Notes: generated from the sequence alone by a model not told the origin. Positions 26,392-36,312 are shown, counted from the first letter of the stretch. The stretch is DNA of 64,000 nucleotides from Anaerolineae bacterium (GCA_019912965.1 JAIOHM010000036.1:32493-96492); one strand, 5' to 3'. Made by a program: numbers and translations.

Positions 26392-27702
26392 TTACTCGCT
26401 AATATCGATGTCTTCCAGATCAGCGGTTTGGCCTGCTTCCACCAGCACTTTGGTATCCACACCGATGAAATAAATCCAGCCAGTTGGTGTCTCAATGGTG
26501 ACTTCATACCGTCCGGGCGGCACACTTTCAAATGTGAATTCGCCCGCTTCATTCGAGGTCGTCAACTGACTGCCCGGTTGACCCTCGCAGGGCGTTTCGC
26601 CGTAGAATATGCCGCCCAGTGTTTCGGTGCACAGTTCAATCCGCAGGTTCGCCGCTGGATCACGGCCATCTTCCAACAGGCCAATAATCGAACCGGGTGC
26701 TTTTTCTTCCAATGCGGGCAGGGCAGGGCCACCGCCCAGCACATTGATTTGCTGAATGTTGTTATCCAGCAAACCCGCGTTGCTCATCTGGAAAGCTGTC
26801 CACTGGTCGCCTTCCAATACGTTCAAGCCCCATTCCGTCCCAACCCAGATGCGCCCTTGTGCATCCGAGGCCAGCGCATGAATCTTGTTGCTGGAAAGCC
26901 CACTCTCGCGGTTATAAACCGTCCAGTTGCCTTCTTCCAAAACAGCTACGCCATCCGTCAGGCTGCCCACCCACAGGCGGTCACTGCCGTCAATCAGCAC
27001 ATCATCCAGCACAGTAATCGGCGCTTCGGATGATGACCACCCGCTGCCGTCAAAGGTGAGGACGCCATTGGAATGGGCAACAATGGGCAGACCATCGCTG
27101 TTCAGCACCAGACCGCCCAGCGAATAATCCTGATCAAAACCGCTGCCGTTTTCAAATACTTCCCACGCGCCGTCTCCGTAACGGGCCACACTGTTGGAGG
27201 TTGCCGCCCAAACGCTGCCATCAACCCCGACTGCCACATCATCCACGCCGATGATGAATGGGCTGGTGCCGAAATCTTCTTTGGGGAAGGTTGTCCAGTT
27301 CGCGCCATCATACTGGCTCAGGCCGCCCATGTGCGCGATCCAAACTACGCCACCGGGCGCACAGGCCAATGCGTTGGGCGCGAATATCTCGGTCGGAACG
27401 TCCAAATCACTCCACCCGCTGCCATCAAACACGCTGATGCCGAAGATATGCAGCGCCATAATTGCGCCAGTATCCGGGCAAACGGCTACATCGTTCAGGC
27501 TGGTCACAGGGATATTGGAGGATTGCAGTTCATACGCACTCCATCCGTTACCATCGAGGCAGTTCAAACCCAGCGAAAGCGTACCAATTAACGCACCATT
27601 TTGAATATCACAACTGCTTTGGGCATATACGCTTCTTGGGGAAGCAACCCATAAGCTAAAACACAGGCATAGCAAAATCGATAGATGCAGCACTTTACGC
27701 AT
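26392..27702 (-). CDS. Secreted two-component-regulator-like beta-propeller protein with C-terminal SdrD-like domain
   Basis: 436 residues with a signal peptide (cleavage near VYAQ, residue ~28). The mature part carries repeated short units of the form IWVGTEWGLNVLE and VWAATSNSVARY (Reg_prop propeller repeats), five or so blades being visible from ~45 to 330. A C-terminal domain (NEAGEFTFESVPPGRYEVTI) is the carboxypeptidase regulatory/SdrD-like beta fold. Such propellers are sensor parts of hybrid kinases, but there is no kinase here. It is probably an extracellular or cell-wall protein. No partner gene is evident. Confidence 0.75.
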   Translation of the reverse strand: MRKVLHLSILLCLCFSLWVASPRSVYAQSSCDIQNGALIGTLSLGLNCLDGNGWSAYELQSSNIPVTSLNDVAVCPDTGAIMALHIFGISVFDGSGWSDLDVPTEIFAPNALACAPGGVVWIAHMGGLSQYDGANWTTFPKEDFGTSPFIIGVDDVAVGVDGSVWAATSNSVARYGDGAWEVFENGSGFDQDYSLGGLVLNSDGLPIVAHSNGVLTFDGSGWSSSEAPITVLDDVLIDGSDRLWVGSLTDGVAVLEEGNWTVYNRESGLSSNKIHALASDAQGRIWVGTEWGLNVLEGDQWTAFQMSNAGLLDNNIQQINVLGGGPALPALEEKAPGSIIGLLEDGRDPAANLRIELCTETLGGIFYGETPCEGQPGSQLTTSNEAGEFTFESVPPGRYEVTIETPTGWIYFIGVDTKVLVEAGQTADLEDIDISE

Positions 27703-27807
27703 TGAGGTTTTTTACCTTTTTATACATAGATATGAGGCGTTGTGGCAGAATCGCACAACGGGATTCATTGTAAGGTGATTTTCAATATGGGGATATAGGT
27801 CAAGTGG

Positions 27808-28923
27808 TCAATTCGGCGGCGCTTCGATTTCGCTGGCATCCACCATAAATTGTCCACCTTTTTCCAGAATGAGCGAACGTGTAGCGATGCGGAGGTGCAT
27901 TTCCTCAATAATCCGCAGGAGTTCCAGATAAACTTTCTCTTTTTCCGCCGTGAATTCACCCCAATCAGGAAGGGTGATGTAACAACGAATCAGGACTTCC
28001 ATCCCGATGTCGGTAAAGTTAATGAGGCGAACGACGATTGAATCCGGCTCGACTTTTTCGTTGGCGTTCAACAGCTCCCGCACCCGTTCCAGAAAAGTTT
28101 CGATCTCGACCCGCCGCGCCCCATAATTGAGTACCAATGTGAGATTCAGCCAGCGTTTGCTGAGGCGTGACCAATTCAAAATAGCGGATGAGGCCAGTTT
28201 GCTGTTTGGTACGGTCACATAAGCCTGGTCAGGCTGGCGGATGCGCGTCGAACGCACCCCCACATGCTCAACTGTGCCTTCCACATCCGGGGTCTTGATG
28301 AATTCACCCACCACAAACGGCTGATCGCCCACAATGGTGGTGAAGCCAAACAGATTAGCAATAGTGTCCTGCGCTGCCAGCGAAATCGCCAGGCCGCCGA
28401 TGCCCAACCCGGCCACTAATCCGCTGACATCATAACCCCATTCCTGCACAATGATGACGATCATCAACGCAATCACCAGCAGTTTGACGCCCGTCCGCAC
28501 AAACGGCAGCAGGCGTTCGGTAATGGTTATCCCGGTAACGCGGAACAGGCGAGGGCTGGAAGGTGCGAGTGCATCTACTGCCCGGTACACCGCTGTCAAC
28601 GCAGCCACAATCACCAGCGTGCGGATGAGGTGCTGGACAAAAACATAAGTGGAGGTATCGATCTGAAGAATTTGGACGCCGACCGAAAGCCCAACCGCGA
28701 TAATCAACAACCGCGCGGGCAGCATGATCGCGTCCAGCAGAATGTCGTCCCATTGGGCATTGGTGCGTTGGGCAACCCGCCGCAGCGGGGCAACCACAAT
28801 CATCGCCAGCAAACGCCGCAGTCCCCAGATGAGCACCAGCACCAGCGCCGCCAACCCGATACGAATCAGATTATTGCGGGCTTCCTCCGGGAGTTCATTC
28901 CACAGTTGAATTAAATCCATCAC
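27808..28923 (-). CDS. Small-conductance mechanosensitive ion channel (MscS family)
   Basis: 371 residues. Four hydrophobic segments precede the pore helix region GLGIGGLAISLAAQDTIANLFGF, which matches the MscS TM3 Gly/Ala packing pattern and the following beta domain (FVVGEFIKTPDVEGTVEHVGVRSTRIRQ). A C-terminal cytoplasmic alpha/beta part ends at residue 371. The channel opens under membrane tension in hypo-osmotic shock. It is an isolated gene; the upstream 70 bp separates it from the flippase gene. Confidence 0.9.
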   Translation of the reverse strand: MMDLIQLWNELPEEARNNLIRIGLAALVLVLIWGLRRLLAMIVVAPLRRVAQRTNAQWDDILLDAIMLPARLLIIAVGLSVGVQILQIDTSTYVFVQHLIRTLVIVAALTAVYRAVDALAPSSPRLFRVTGITITERLLPFVRTGVKLLVIALMIVIIVQEWGYDVSGLVAGLGIGGLAISLAAQDTIANLFGFTTIVGDQPFVVGEFIKTPDVEGTVEHVGVRSTRIRQPDQAYVTVPNSKLASSAILNWSRLSKRWLNLTLVLNYGARRVEIETFLERVRELLNANEKVEPDSIVVRLINFTDIGMEVLIRCYITLPDWGEFTAEKEKVYLELLRIIEEMHLRIATRSLILEKGGQFMVDASEIEAPPN

Positions 28924-28993
28924 GCTGTCTCGTCAGTTTCATCAATAAAAGTATCTTGCCAAAAGGAGAGCGGAAAGGCAAATAATCCAATCC

Positions 28994-30337
28994 TTAAACC
29001 CGTTTCAACCGGGCAATGAGCCAAGATAATACTTGACGGACTCGGACTACATCCGCACGAGTCGGTACTACCAACTCTGTCCACCTTGAGTCGGAAATCC
29101 GACAAAAATAAATCACAAGGATGACCGTTAGGGATGTGTAAGAAATAGAAGTTGCGATAGCAGATCCAATAAAATCGAGGTAAGGGATTAAAAGTAAATT
29201 GGCAATGATGTTGATGAGGGCTGCAAGTGTCGCCACAATGCTGTTAATTCCCGGAGTACCCCGTCCAGCAATATCATTGGCGATGATTTTGGAAACACTT
29301 CCCATAATGATACCCGGCAGGAGTACTTGAAATGCCAATGCAGCGGCTCTAAATTCTTCTCCAAATACCAACACAATGATTGGTTGCACGATTACATAGC
29401 TGAGTGCAGCCATAGCAAGGCTAAACCAGAAAACGTACCGTGCGATAACAGGTGTTAAGCGGCGTTTATCTTCGTCATCACGTAAAGAGGCAACTCGCGG
29501 AAACACAACCGTACTCACAGCGCTAGCCAGTATCCATAACCGTTCGCTCAACGATACAGCTACATCGTAAATACCAACCGACATTTTGCTGGCGAACAGG
29601 TTTAAGAGAAAAATATCAGCGCGGTAGTTTAAAAATGAGACAACATTAGAAGCATGAACTTTTAGACCATACTTCAGCATTTGAAAAACCGATTCACGTT
29701 GTAGCTGCCAAGAAACAAAGGTATTGGGTGAGCGACGATTTAAGATCACAAACACCATTAAGAGTGACAGCAGATTTCCCAAAATAACTGCTGCGATTGC
29801 CCCAGAAACACCTAGTTTAAATACCCATATAAAAAGAAAGGTCAGCACCAAGATGCTAAATTGTGGGATGATTCCCACTAGATTGTAGGCGCGAAAATCT
29901 TGCAGACCCTGAAAAATAGCCACAAAATTATCGCGATGCAGCACAATCGGAACAATAGCAAGACTAAGCAGCATGAGATCAACGGATACGCCCGGAAACA
30001 AAATAGCGCGGGCTACAAACGTCATAAACAAGCCAACCGCAATGCCCAACAGACTGCTAACAAAGGCAAATAAAAATCCGGCTTGGATCGCCATTGCTAA
30101 ACTATATTCGGCACGGGCAACATAATAGACTAGAGACGAACCTACCCCACCATTCAGCAAGGTAACCAATAACGTTGGCAACAAAATTGCGACAGCATAA
30201 ATACCGCGATCTTCTGCTCCCAACCCACGCGCCAAAAGAACAGAAGTGGCTAATCCTAAAAAGATTGACCACCCCTGCCGCAGCAAATTAAAGGTGCTGT
30301 CTTTGGCAAGTTGACGCAGACCTAAAGATTGTCCCAT
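28994..30337 (-). CDS. Polysaccharide flippase-like membrane protein (MATE/PST superfamily)
   Basis: 447 residues with about 12-14 membrane segments. The N-terminus (TFNLLRQGWSIFLGLATSVL followed by LARGLGAEDRGIYAVAILLP) is characteristic of Wzx-type O-antigen/exopolysaccharide flippases. It would move lipid-linked repeat units across the membrane. The gene is the last of a same-strand run with three glycosyltransferases and a methyltransferase, with 7 bp to the next upstream gene. The DNA is noticeably AT-richer than flanking housekeeping genes. Confidence 0.85.
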   Translation of the reverse strand: MGQSLGLRQLAKDSTFNLLRQGWSIFLGLATSVLLARGLGAEDRGIYAVAILLPTLLVTLLNGGVGSSLVYYVARAEYSLAMAIQAGFLFAFVSSLLGIAVGLFMTFVARAILFPGVSVDLMLLSLAIVPIVLHRDNFVAIFQGLQDFRAYNLVGIIPQFSILVLTFLFIWVFKLGVSGAIAAVILGNLLSLLMVFVILNRRSPNTFVSWQLQRESVFQMLKYGLKVHASNVVSFLNYRADIFLLNLFASKMSVGIYDVAVSLSERLWILASAVSTVVFPRVASLRDDEDKRRLTPVIARYVFWFSLAMAALSYVIVQPIIVLVFGEEFRAAALAFQVLLPGIIMGSVSKIIANDIAGRGTPGINSIVATLAALINIIANLLLIPYLDFIGSAIATSISYTSLTVILVIYFCRISDSRWTELVVPTRADVVRVRQVLSWLIARLKRV

Positions 30338-30344
30338 AACCGTT

Positions 30345-31607
30345 TTAGTCCAATAGGGCGATTAAGCGATCAGCAAAAGCTGCATAATTCTGGTCGGCAT
30401 TGTAAAGCGTTTCCCAAGTGTGTTTGCTTTTCTCACGCTTGGCTTTTCTAAGCGTTGGGTTTAACGCCAATTCTGTAAAGGCATTAGCAATCACTTCAGG
30501 TGAAGGATTTTCGGATAGCAGAATCCCATTATCGTTATTCACAATTTCCGATACCCCACCAACCGCCGTTGCTATAACAGGTATGCTATAACTTTGGGCT
30601 TCCATAATGCTCGCAGGAATTCCTTCTGAAGCACTCACCTGAATAAATCCGTCGATGGGGTGTGTTCGATAAAAATTCAGCACATCCTGATTTGCAATCT
30701 GCCCATAAAAATTTGCATGGGCATTATCAGGCAATCGAGTTCGTGCTAATTCTTCAAGAGTTTGACGCAAAGGGCCATCGCCCAGATGATACCACTCAAG
30801 CTGTAAGGATGGGTTTTGCCTGGCAAAAATAGCTAGCGACTCAATTAATAAATCCAGTCGCTTGACCGGAACCATGTAAGAACAAGATACCAACCGGAAT
30901 ATACCATCATCCGAAGGGAAACCATCGTAACCTGAATTAAATACGCCTACCCGTGCAACATTACATCGCTTTACTGCTTCTGGATAATGTTTGATGATGT
31001 AATCTCGCCCATGATCCGAAACTGGAAAAATAAAGTCAAGAGATTTAGCAGCTTCATCCCACAAAGGGATGTATGGTGGCGTATGGGCTTCATGGTACAA
31101 ATCAACCCGGTGTGCCCGGCTCACTATCTTCATTTGCTGGTATTTAGTTTTTGCAGCCACCATACCGAGGGATTGAGGAACAAACCACGAAGAATACCAA
31201 ATGGTTTGTGCCATACTGATCTGCAAGGCTGGAATATGAGTCTGTATCCATTGCAAACGGGATAATCGGTTAGCGATGTAAATGCCTAACCGAAGCAAGG
31301 CTTTTGGCTGAACCAGCGTCACAGGGCGTTTCCATAATTCTCGATAGAATAGCGTATTTGTGAAGCAGCTTATCATTGTTTGAAAAGCGCGCTTTAAGCC
31401 CTTTGCTTTACCATGAGCAAAGGACACGTCAACCTCAACCCCGTCGGGTATTAAACGCGCTTCTCCATCGACTAAATCCGGGACAATAATTATGCGCTCA
31501 AACCGCGCTGCCAGATATTGGATTTCACTTTCCAAATAAGATTCACGTGTTCCAAAAGGGAAAGTGTAAGTGAACAATACCAACGTCGAATCTGCATCCC
31601 TAGACAT
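30345..31607 (-). CDS. Glycosyltransferase, GT4-like (GT-B fold)
   Basis: 420 residues. The C-terminal half has the GT4 donor-binding motif, ASEGIPASIMEAQSYSIPV followed by IATAVGGVSEIV, with the E-x7-E pattern. The N-terminus (FTYTFPFGTRESYLESEI) is common in capsule glycosyltransferases. It would transfer a nucleotide-activated sugar to a lipid-linked acceptor on the inner membrane face. It is separated by 3 bp from the upstream methyltransferase gene. Sugar specificity is unknown. Confidence 0.85.
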   Translation of the reverse strand: MSRDADSTLVLFTYTFPFGTRESYLESEIQYLAARFERIIIVPDLVDGEARLIPDGVEVDVSFAHGKAKGLKRAFQTMISCFTNTLFYRELWKRPVTLVQPKALLRLGIYIANRLSRLQWIQTHIPALQISMAQTIWYSSWFVPQSLGMVAAKTKYQQMKIVSRAHRVDLYHEAHTPPYIPLWDEAAKSLDFIFPVSDHGRDYIIKHYPEAVKRCNVARVGVFNSGYDGFPSDDGIFRLVSCSYMVPVKRLDLLIESLAIFARQNPSLQLEWYHLGDGPLRQTLEELARTRLPDNAHANFYGQIANQDVLNFYRTHPIDGFIQVSASEGIPASIMEAQSYSIPVIATAVGGVSEIVNNDNGILLSENPSPEVIANAFTELALNPTLRKAKREKSKHTWETLYNADQNYAAFADRLIALLD

Positions 31608-31610
31608 ATT

Positions 31611-32339
31611 TCAATGCTCTAAGGGTGGTATTTGAGTTACAACAACAATCAATCCATCTCCCCAAAAGGGTGTGATGCGATACAAGAGTCGTACTAAGAG
31701 CCGCTTTGGAACTGCAACTAAAAAGCGGAGGAAAGATGAATTGGGGGTGCGCTGAAAAACAGGGGAAAGTTGATTGGAATACATGGCAACCTGTTCAATT
31801 TTGTAATTGTGTTTCTTGAGCAAAGTAGTGATCGTGTGGTACGAGAACCAGTAGTTGTGGTCAGGGTGTACATACTCAACACCAGAAAAAAGATATAGAA
31901 GTGTGTCAACACGAAAGGCATTTGGAACACTTATAATAAGTTCGATTTTCCCATCACCCAACAATTTCTGTACACTATCCAAAAATAAGCCGGGGTTAGA
32001 CAGGTGTTCAACCAACTCACTAGCAACGACCAGGTCAAAATTCTGATCCTGAAGTTCTGGTGCATCACCGATAGTCGCAGCATCTTGAAAGAGAAGTTTA
32101 TCGAACCCTTTTGACCTCAAAAACTCTAGTCCATCCCGATCAACATCAACCCCCCAAACCTCGTCTGCAATCTCAACCATACGCTGGTGCATAAGCTGTC
32201 CTGCCTTATAACGTTGTTCAAGCACACCAGCATCCACACACCCAATGTGAAGCACCCGTTTACCTTTGCAACGTTCCAAAACGAAATCTTGGCGACCATT
32301 AAATAGTTGAACACGAGGCAGTTTGATAAACGGATCCAT
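31611..32339 (-). CDS. Class I SAM methyltransferase in polysaccharide cluster
   Basis: 242 residues. Motif I region is VLHIGCVDAG, followed by GVDVDRDG, and NFDLVVASELVEHLSNPGLF is motif post-II. The AdoMet site is therefore seen, though GxGxG is degenerate (GCVDAG). It probably methylates a sugar or lipid carrier in the polysaccharide, judging from its position between glycosyltransferase genes. It is 17 bp downstream of the next gene and 3 bp upstream of the GT gene. C-terminal residues 170-242 contain a hydrophobic stretch. Confidence 0.75.
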   Translation of the reverse strand: MDPFIKLPRVQLFNGRQDFVLERCKGKRVLHIGCVDAGVLEQRYKAGQLMHQRMVEIADEVWGVDVDRDGLEFLRSKGFDKLLFQDAATIGDAPELQDQNFDLVVASELVEHLSNPGLFLDSVQKLLGDGKIELIISVPNAFRVDTLLYLFSGVEYVHPDHNYWFSYHTITTLLKKHNYKIEQVAMYSNQLSPVFQRTPNSSFLRFLVAVPKRLLVRLLYRITPFWGDGLIVVVTQIPPLEH

Positions 32340-32356
32340 ACTATCTCCTCATCATT

Positions 32357-33604
32357 TTAGCTAGTCAAATCTACATAAATCTGCCGAAGGCGTTCTTCTG
32401 CCATCGCCCAATTATACTGATCCCGTGCAGCTAATGACGCCGCTTGCAAAGCCTTGAGCCTCTCCGGATTCTGCAACTCTTGGAAAGCAGTTTTGAGTGT
32501 TTCTGGCGTAACATCATCCAGCAGAATACTTGCTGGAATCTGTTCGAGAATTTCTCCGATTTCACCTACCCCGCGTCGTGCAATCAGAGCTTTTCCAGCG
32601 GCAAAGGCCTCAAACAACTTGTTCGGTGTACTGTAGTAATTGTTGCGTTCAGTAGAGGTGTTTTGGGCATCAGGGTTGAGTTTCAGGCAATAATATACGA
32701 CATCAGCCAAAGCGGTATAAAGCGGGATACGGTTGCTTTCTACCCAACCAAGCCAACGAATATTGGATGATTTTTGGGCTGCCTGTTCCACAATCTGTTG
32801 TTCTGTACCTGCCCCACCAATCAGCAGAATCACATCTGGTGTATCGCTAACGGCTATCACGAGTGGTCTAAGTTCTCGTGAATCGTCGAGAGTCCCTAAA
32901 TACACAATGACAAGTTTTGCAGTCTTAAGTTCTAATCTTTCACGTTCAGTCTCAACTTGAACGGGATCGACGCTAAAATCATCCAAGCGTTTCCAATTCC
33001 CAATCAGAGCAACTTTCGGTGCGCCACGTTCCTTCAATGCATGTACCAGACGCTCCCCGACTGTAATAACGTAATCCGTTTTGCGAATAATTATTCGTTC
33101 AATCCAACCGATTAATTTGCCTCGAAATCCACCATAAAAATCCGGAGCGCTCTCATGTGAGTCATAAATAAATTTTGCTCGATGAAACCGGGCTAACAAC
33201 CAAGCAACCGGCAGCGGAGAAAAATCATGACAGTGAATCACGTCAGCCGAAATGCTGCGCCCTGATTGCCAGCACCATAGATTAAAAAAGATCAATGAAA
33301 TCAGGTTACTTCTGCGGAAAGTTCCAGCCTCAGTTAAATTTCCCAAATCAGAGCGCCACCAACGCCGCAATTCACGCCATAATGAACTCAGATTTTTTTC
33401 GTTTACTACCGGGGTTAATATGATCTCAATCCCCTTAAAGTAGCTCCGAATCTCAAAACCCGCTTTTGTACTTCGTGCTGCCCCAATAATACTCACCAAA
33501 TACCCGGCCTCTACCAGCGAAATTGCCTCATTGATAACACGTGGATCGTCATAAACATGGGTATTTACAAGCATCAGAACATGTTTTTTTGCATTTTCGG
33601 TCAT
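32357..33604 (-). CDS. Glycosyltransferase, GT4-like (GT-B fold)
   Basis: 415 residues. The N-terminal acceptor domain starts VLMLVNTHVYDDPRVINEA, typical of GT4 enzymes; the C-terminal domain has LEQIPASILLDDVTPE and STPNKLFEAFAAGKAL, which contains the donor-site Glu. It belongs to the polysaccharide cluster and its start overlaps the stop of the upstream glycosyltransferase by 4 bp (ATGA). The sequence is AT-rich. No acceptor or sugar can be assigned. Confidence 0.85.
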   Translation of the reverse strand: MTENAKKHVLMLVNTHVYDDPRVINEAISLVEAGYLVSIIGAARSTKAGFEIRSYFKGIEIILTPVVNEKNLSSLWRELRRWWRSDLGNLTEAGTFRRSNLISLIFFNLWCWQSGRSISADVIHCHDFSPLPVAWLLARFHRAKFIYDSHESAPDFYGGFRGKLIGWIERIIIRKTDYVITVGERLVHALKERGAPKVALIGNWKRLDDFSVDPVQVETERERLELKTAKLVIVYLGTLDDSRELRPLVIAVSDTPDVILLIGGAGTEQQIVEQAAQKSSNIRWLGWVESNRIPLYTALADVVYYCLKLNPDAQNTSTERNNYYSTPNKLFEAFAAGKALIARRGVGEIGEILEQIPASILLDDVTPETLKTAFQELQNPERLKALQAASLAARDQYNWAMAEERLRQIYVDLTS

Positions 33605-34842
33605 CGCGTATCACCAGTACTGAGGGCAATTTGCAAGGCATTCTCATAAGCATCAACGGCTTTTTCCATGCTGAAGTGCTGTTCGGCATAGGTACGGGCA
33701 TTTTGGCTGCATTGGCGATAAAAATCTGGATCATCCAGCAGACGCGCAATGTTCGCGGTCAGGGTATCGAAATCGCCAAATGGTGCTGATAGCCCGCCAC
33801 CACTTTCTCGCAGCACATCCGCAACAACACCTTCCAATGCAACCGCTACCGGAACACCGCTTGCCATCGCCTCATACATTTTGGTGCCGATTGCACCATG
33901 ATGCAGTGGATGATTATGCAGCGCCCAGAATGCAATGGAAGTCGCTACCCATGCTTGTGGCATCTCGGCATAATCGACCCATTCGATCCACCGGACATTT
34001 GGGAGATCCCCTTTTGCCAAACGTTCCCGAACAACCTGCTGCTGTGTCCCCGTCCCCATAATCACAAACAACACATCAGAGCGATCTGCAAATCGTTTAG
34101 CGGTTTCCATCATACCCAAACAATCGTAGGCCGTTCCCAACGTACCGATATAGGCCACAATCCGGGCGTCACCGAGGTTGTATTTGGCACGGAAAGGCTT
34201 GCTATCCAAACCCGGCTGAAAACGCTGCAAATCCACCCCACTATACACCGTTTGGGTTTTGCTTTTATCAGTAATGTACCCCTGAATGACTTTTTCCAGA
34301 TATGGGGTCAGCGCAACTATGCGGCTTGCCCCATTATAAATACGGTCAACCACCCAGCGTGCTGCTCGATAGGCTGGATGTTTTTCGGTCATGACCCCGA
34401 TGGTCAACATATGATCCGGCCACAGATCATGAACATCCAACACATACGGAACCCGTTTAATGCGGCTCAGAAATGCGCCTGCTATGCTGGTGAACATGGG
34501 CTGCCCAGCACCAATGAGCACAACATCAGGTCGCGGAATGCCCAAGCCCCGTAAAATCGCTGTACACATAAACGATATCTGGCTGATGAGCTTGCGGCTG
34601 ATGCGAGGGCTGGGGGTTGCCCAGAGCCAAGTCTGAATGACTCGTATCCCATCGCGGTTTTCCACCACGACGAACTTACCCCGGTAGCCATCCAGAATCC
34701 GTCCATGAGGATAATTTGGTAAACTGGTCAGTACCGTGACCTTATGCCCCCGCTGGCTTAGTTTTCGGGCTAGGCGGGTCAGGATAATTGACGACGCGCC
34801 TTGATCGGGTTCAAAATAGTTGGTGACGAGTAGAATATTCAT
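33601..34842 (-). CDS. Glycosyltransferase, GT4-like (WbuB type)
   Basis: 413 residues from ATG 34842 (a GTG at 34851 is the only alternative). The N-terminal MNILLVTNYFEPDQGASSII segment and the C-terminal TKMYEAMASGVPVAVALEG match WbuB-like amino-sugar glycosyltransferases. This is the most upstream gene of the polysaccharide cluster as transcribed, so a promoter should lie in 34843-34930. It is less AT-rich than the rest of the cluster, suggesting a different history. The exact donor is unknown. Confidence 0.85.
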   Translation of the reverse strand: MNILLVTNYFEPDQGASSIILTRLARKLSQRGHKVTVLTSLPNYPHGRILDGYRGKFVVVENRDGIRVIQTWLWATPSPRISRKLISQISFMCTAILRGLGIPRPDVVLIGAGQPMFTSIAGAFLSRIKRVPYVLDVHDLWPDHMLTIGVMTEKHPAYRAARWVVDRIYNGASRIVALTPYLEKVIQGYITDKSKTQTVYSGVDLQRFQPGLDSKPFRAKYNLGDARIVAYIGTLGTAYDCLGMMETAKRFADRSDVLFVIMGTGTQQQVVRERLAKGDLPNVRWIEWVDYAEMPQAWVATSIAFWALHNHPLHHGAIGTKMYEAMASGVPVAVALEGVVADVLRESGGGLSAPFGDFDTLTANIARLLDDPDFYRQCSQNARTYAEQHFSMEKAVDAYENALQIALSTGDTR

Positions 34843-34930
34843 CCCATGCACTTCGGTGATGTGCTAAACCATACTCATCATACACGAGGCCGTTCAGTGT
34901 ATCGCTTGATGTTTCAAAAATCGGGCAGTT

Positions 34931-35551
34931 TTAGTGGCTGGGCGGAACGAAAGTGTTATACAAATCAACAAACAAATATTGGGAGAGCAATCCATTGTAG
35001 CGTGCCTCGAACTGCTCACAGATCGTCTGATTATCTATACGCAGTCGCATATCGTAGGCATCTTCATTATTGTTGCGGTAGTACTGCGCCTTGATCCCCA
35101 CCCGCTGGAAGTCATATTTGCGGTATAGATTTTGCGCCCGTGTATTGCTCACGCGCACTTCCAGCACAACTTCTTCCGCACCGAGTCCAATCGAACGGCG
35201 CACCATGCCAGCCAGCAGAATCTCGCCCCAGCCGCGTCCCCGTGCTTTCGGGTGAACCGCAATCGTGCTGATGTGGGCTTCGCCAACAATATTCCACAAT
35301 CCGCCGTAACCAACAACCCATTTTTCCAGATGGGGTTTACCGTTAATCCCGAACCAGCGTCGCCAGCCTGTAGCCGGAATCTCACGCTTCAGTTCCAGCA
35401 CAACCATATGGCTGTGATCCGATTCTGCAATTTCGTAAGCATAAGAGCGTTGTGACCACGGCAAATCAAAAGCTAAACGGTCAATCGCCATTACCTGCGG
35501 AATATCTTCCAACTGCATGTAGCGCAGAGTCAGTTTAGGTTTCGGGGACAT
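34931..35551 (-). CDS. rimI: Ribosomal protein S18 alanine N-acetyltransferase
   Basis: 206 residues from ATG 35551, which overlaps the end of tsaB by 17 bp, so the pair is translationally coupled. GNAT motifs are ISTIAVHPKARGRGWGEILL (acetyl-CoA site) and EVRVSNTRAQNLYRKYDF, typical of RimI, which acetylates the N-terminal alanine of S18. In many bacteria rimI sits between tsaB and tsaD as here, but tsaD is not in view. An insertion at ~55-70 (KREIPATGWRRWFGINGKPH) is unusual for the family and may contact another partner. Confidence 0.9.
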   Translation of the reverse strand: MSPKPKLTLRYMQLEDIPQVMAIDRLAFDLPWSQRSYAYEIAESDHSHMVVLELKREIPATGWRRWFGINGKPHLEKWVVGYGGLWNIVGEAHISTIAVHPKARGRGWGEILLAGMVRRSIGLGAEEVVLEVRVSNTRAQNLYRKYDFQRVGIKAQYYRNNNEDAYDMRLRIDNQTICEQFEARYNGLLSQYLFVDLYNTFVPPSH

Positions 35552-36215
35552 CTTGGGTTTTAACGTAGATGGGGACAAGTTTTGCGGCACTGAAGGCCGT
35601 CCGATCAGCGTTATAACGCGACCAGGCTTCTTCCGCCAAGAAACCCGCCCGACGCAAACGATAAGCTGATGGAACCAGCGTTACCGGGATTCCGCGTGTC
35701 TGGGCTTCGGCCAGTGCGGATTGTCCATCAGCATTGATTTCGCCGGTGAGGTGTGCTGGGCCATCAATACTGCTGAACAGCGTTTCCCAATCCATATTCT
35801 GCATATCGCCGCGCGCAACCCAATGCCCTTTGCGCCATTGATAACGTCCTACCACGACCCGTCCGCGCCCCACCTGCACAGCAGCAATCAAGCCCGTTTG
35901 ATAATGTGGCTGGGCTGAAGCCAGTATATCCAGCGATGAAACGCCCACCAACGGCAATCCGCGCACTGCCGCCATACCCTTCGCCATCGACACGCCAATT
36001 CGCAAACCAGAGTATGACCCCGGCCCAATCGAAACCGCCAACACTTCGAGTTGGTCAACGCGCACACCGCTGCGCGACAGGATGGCATTCAATGTAGGGG
36101 CAAGTTCAACCGTGTGGTTATTGGAAGTTTTCCAGGTTTGTTCGGCTAACAGGCTGTACCCATCATGCAGCGCAAGGCTCATCATCTGGGTCGCCGTATC
36201 AATTGCAAGCAGCAT
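35535..36215 (-). CDS. tsaB: tRNA threonylcarbamoyladenosine biosynthesis protein TsaB
   Basis: 226 residues. N-terminal MLLAIDTATQMMSLALHDG and VLAVSIGPGSYSGLRIGVSMAKGMA belong to the ASKHA fold of TsaB/YeaZ. The family has lost the metal and ATP site of TsaD and acts as a partner in making t6A37 on ANN-reading tRNAs. It precedes rimI with a 17-bp overlap. Between tsaE and tsaB lies a 97-bp gap filled with heptamer repeats (36228-36255 and 36292-36312). Confidence 0.92.
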   Translation of the reverse strand: MLLAIDTATQMMSLALHDGYSLLAEQTWKTSNNHTVELAPTLNAILSRSGVRVDQLEVLAVSIGPGSYSGLRIGVSMAKGMAAVRGLPLVGVSSLDILASAQPHYQTGLIAAVQVGRGRVVVGRYQWRKGHWVARGDMQNMDWETLFSSIDGPAHLTGEINADGQSALAEAQTRGIPVTLVPSAYRLRRAGFLAEEAWSRYNADRTAFSAAKLVPIYVKTQDVPET

Positions 36216-36227
36216 ATTTGTTGTCGG

Positions 36228-36312
36228 TTTCCAGTTGACAGTTATCTGTTTTCAAACGGTAGATCAGCCTTCGAATATTAATCGCCGACCGTAAACTGAT
36301 AACTGATCACTT
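36228..36312. repeat. Heptamer repeats between tsaE and tsaB
   Basis: TTTCCAG, TTGACAG, TTATCTG and TTTTCAA lie in register at 36228-36255, and TAAACTG, ATAACTG and ATCACTT at 36292-36312. The second block abuts the tsaE stop codon (36313-36315), and the first begins 13 bp upstream of tsaB. On the transcribed strand the units read CAGTTAT/CAGTTTA, as at 7519-7546. Confidence 0.75.
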
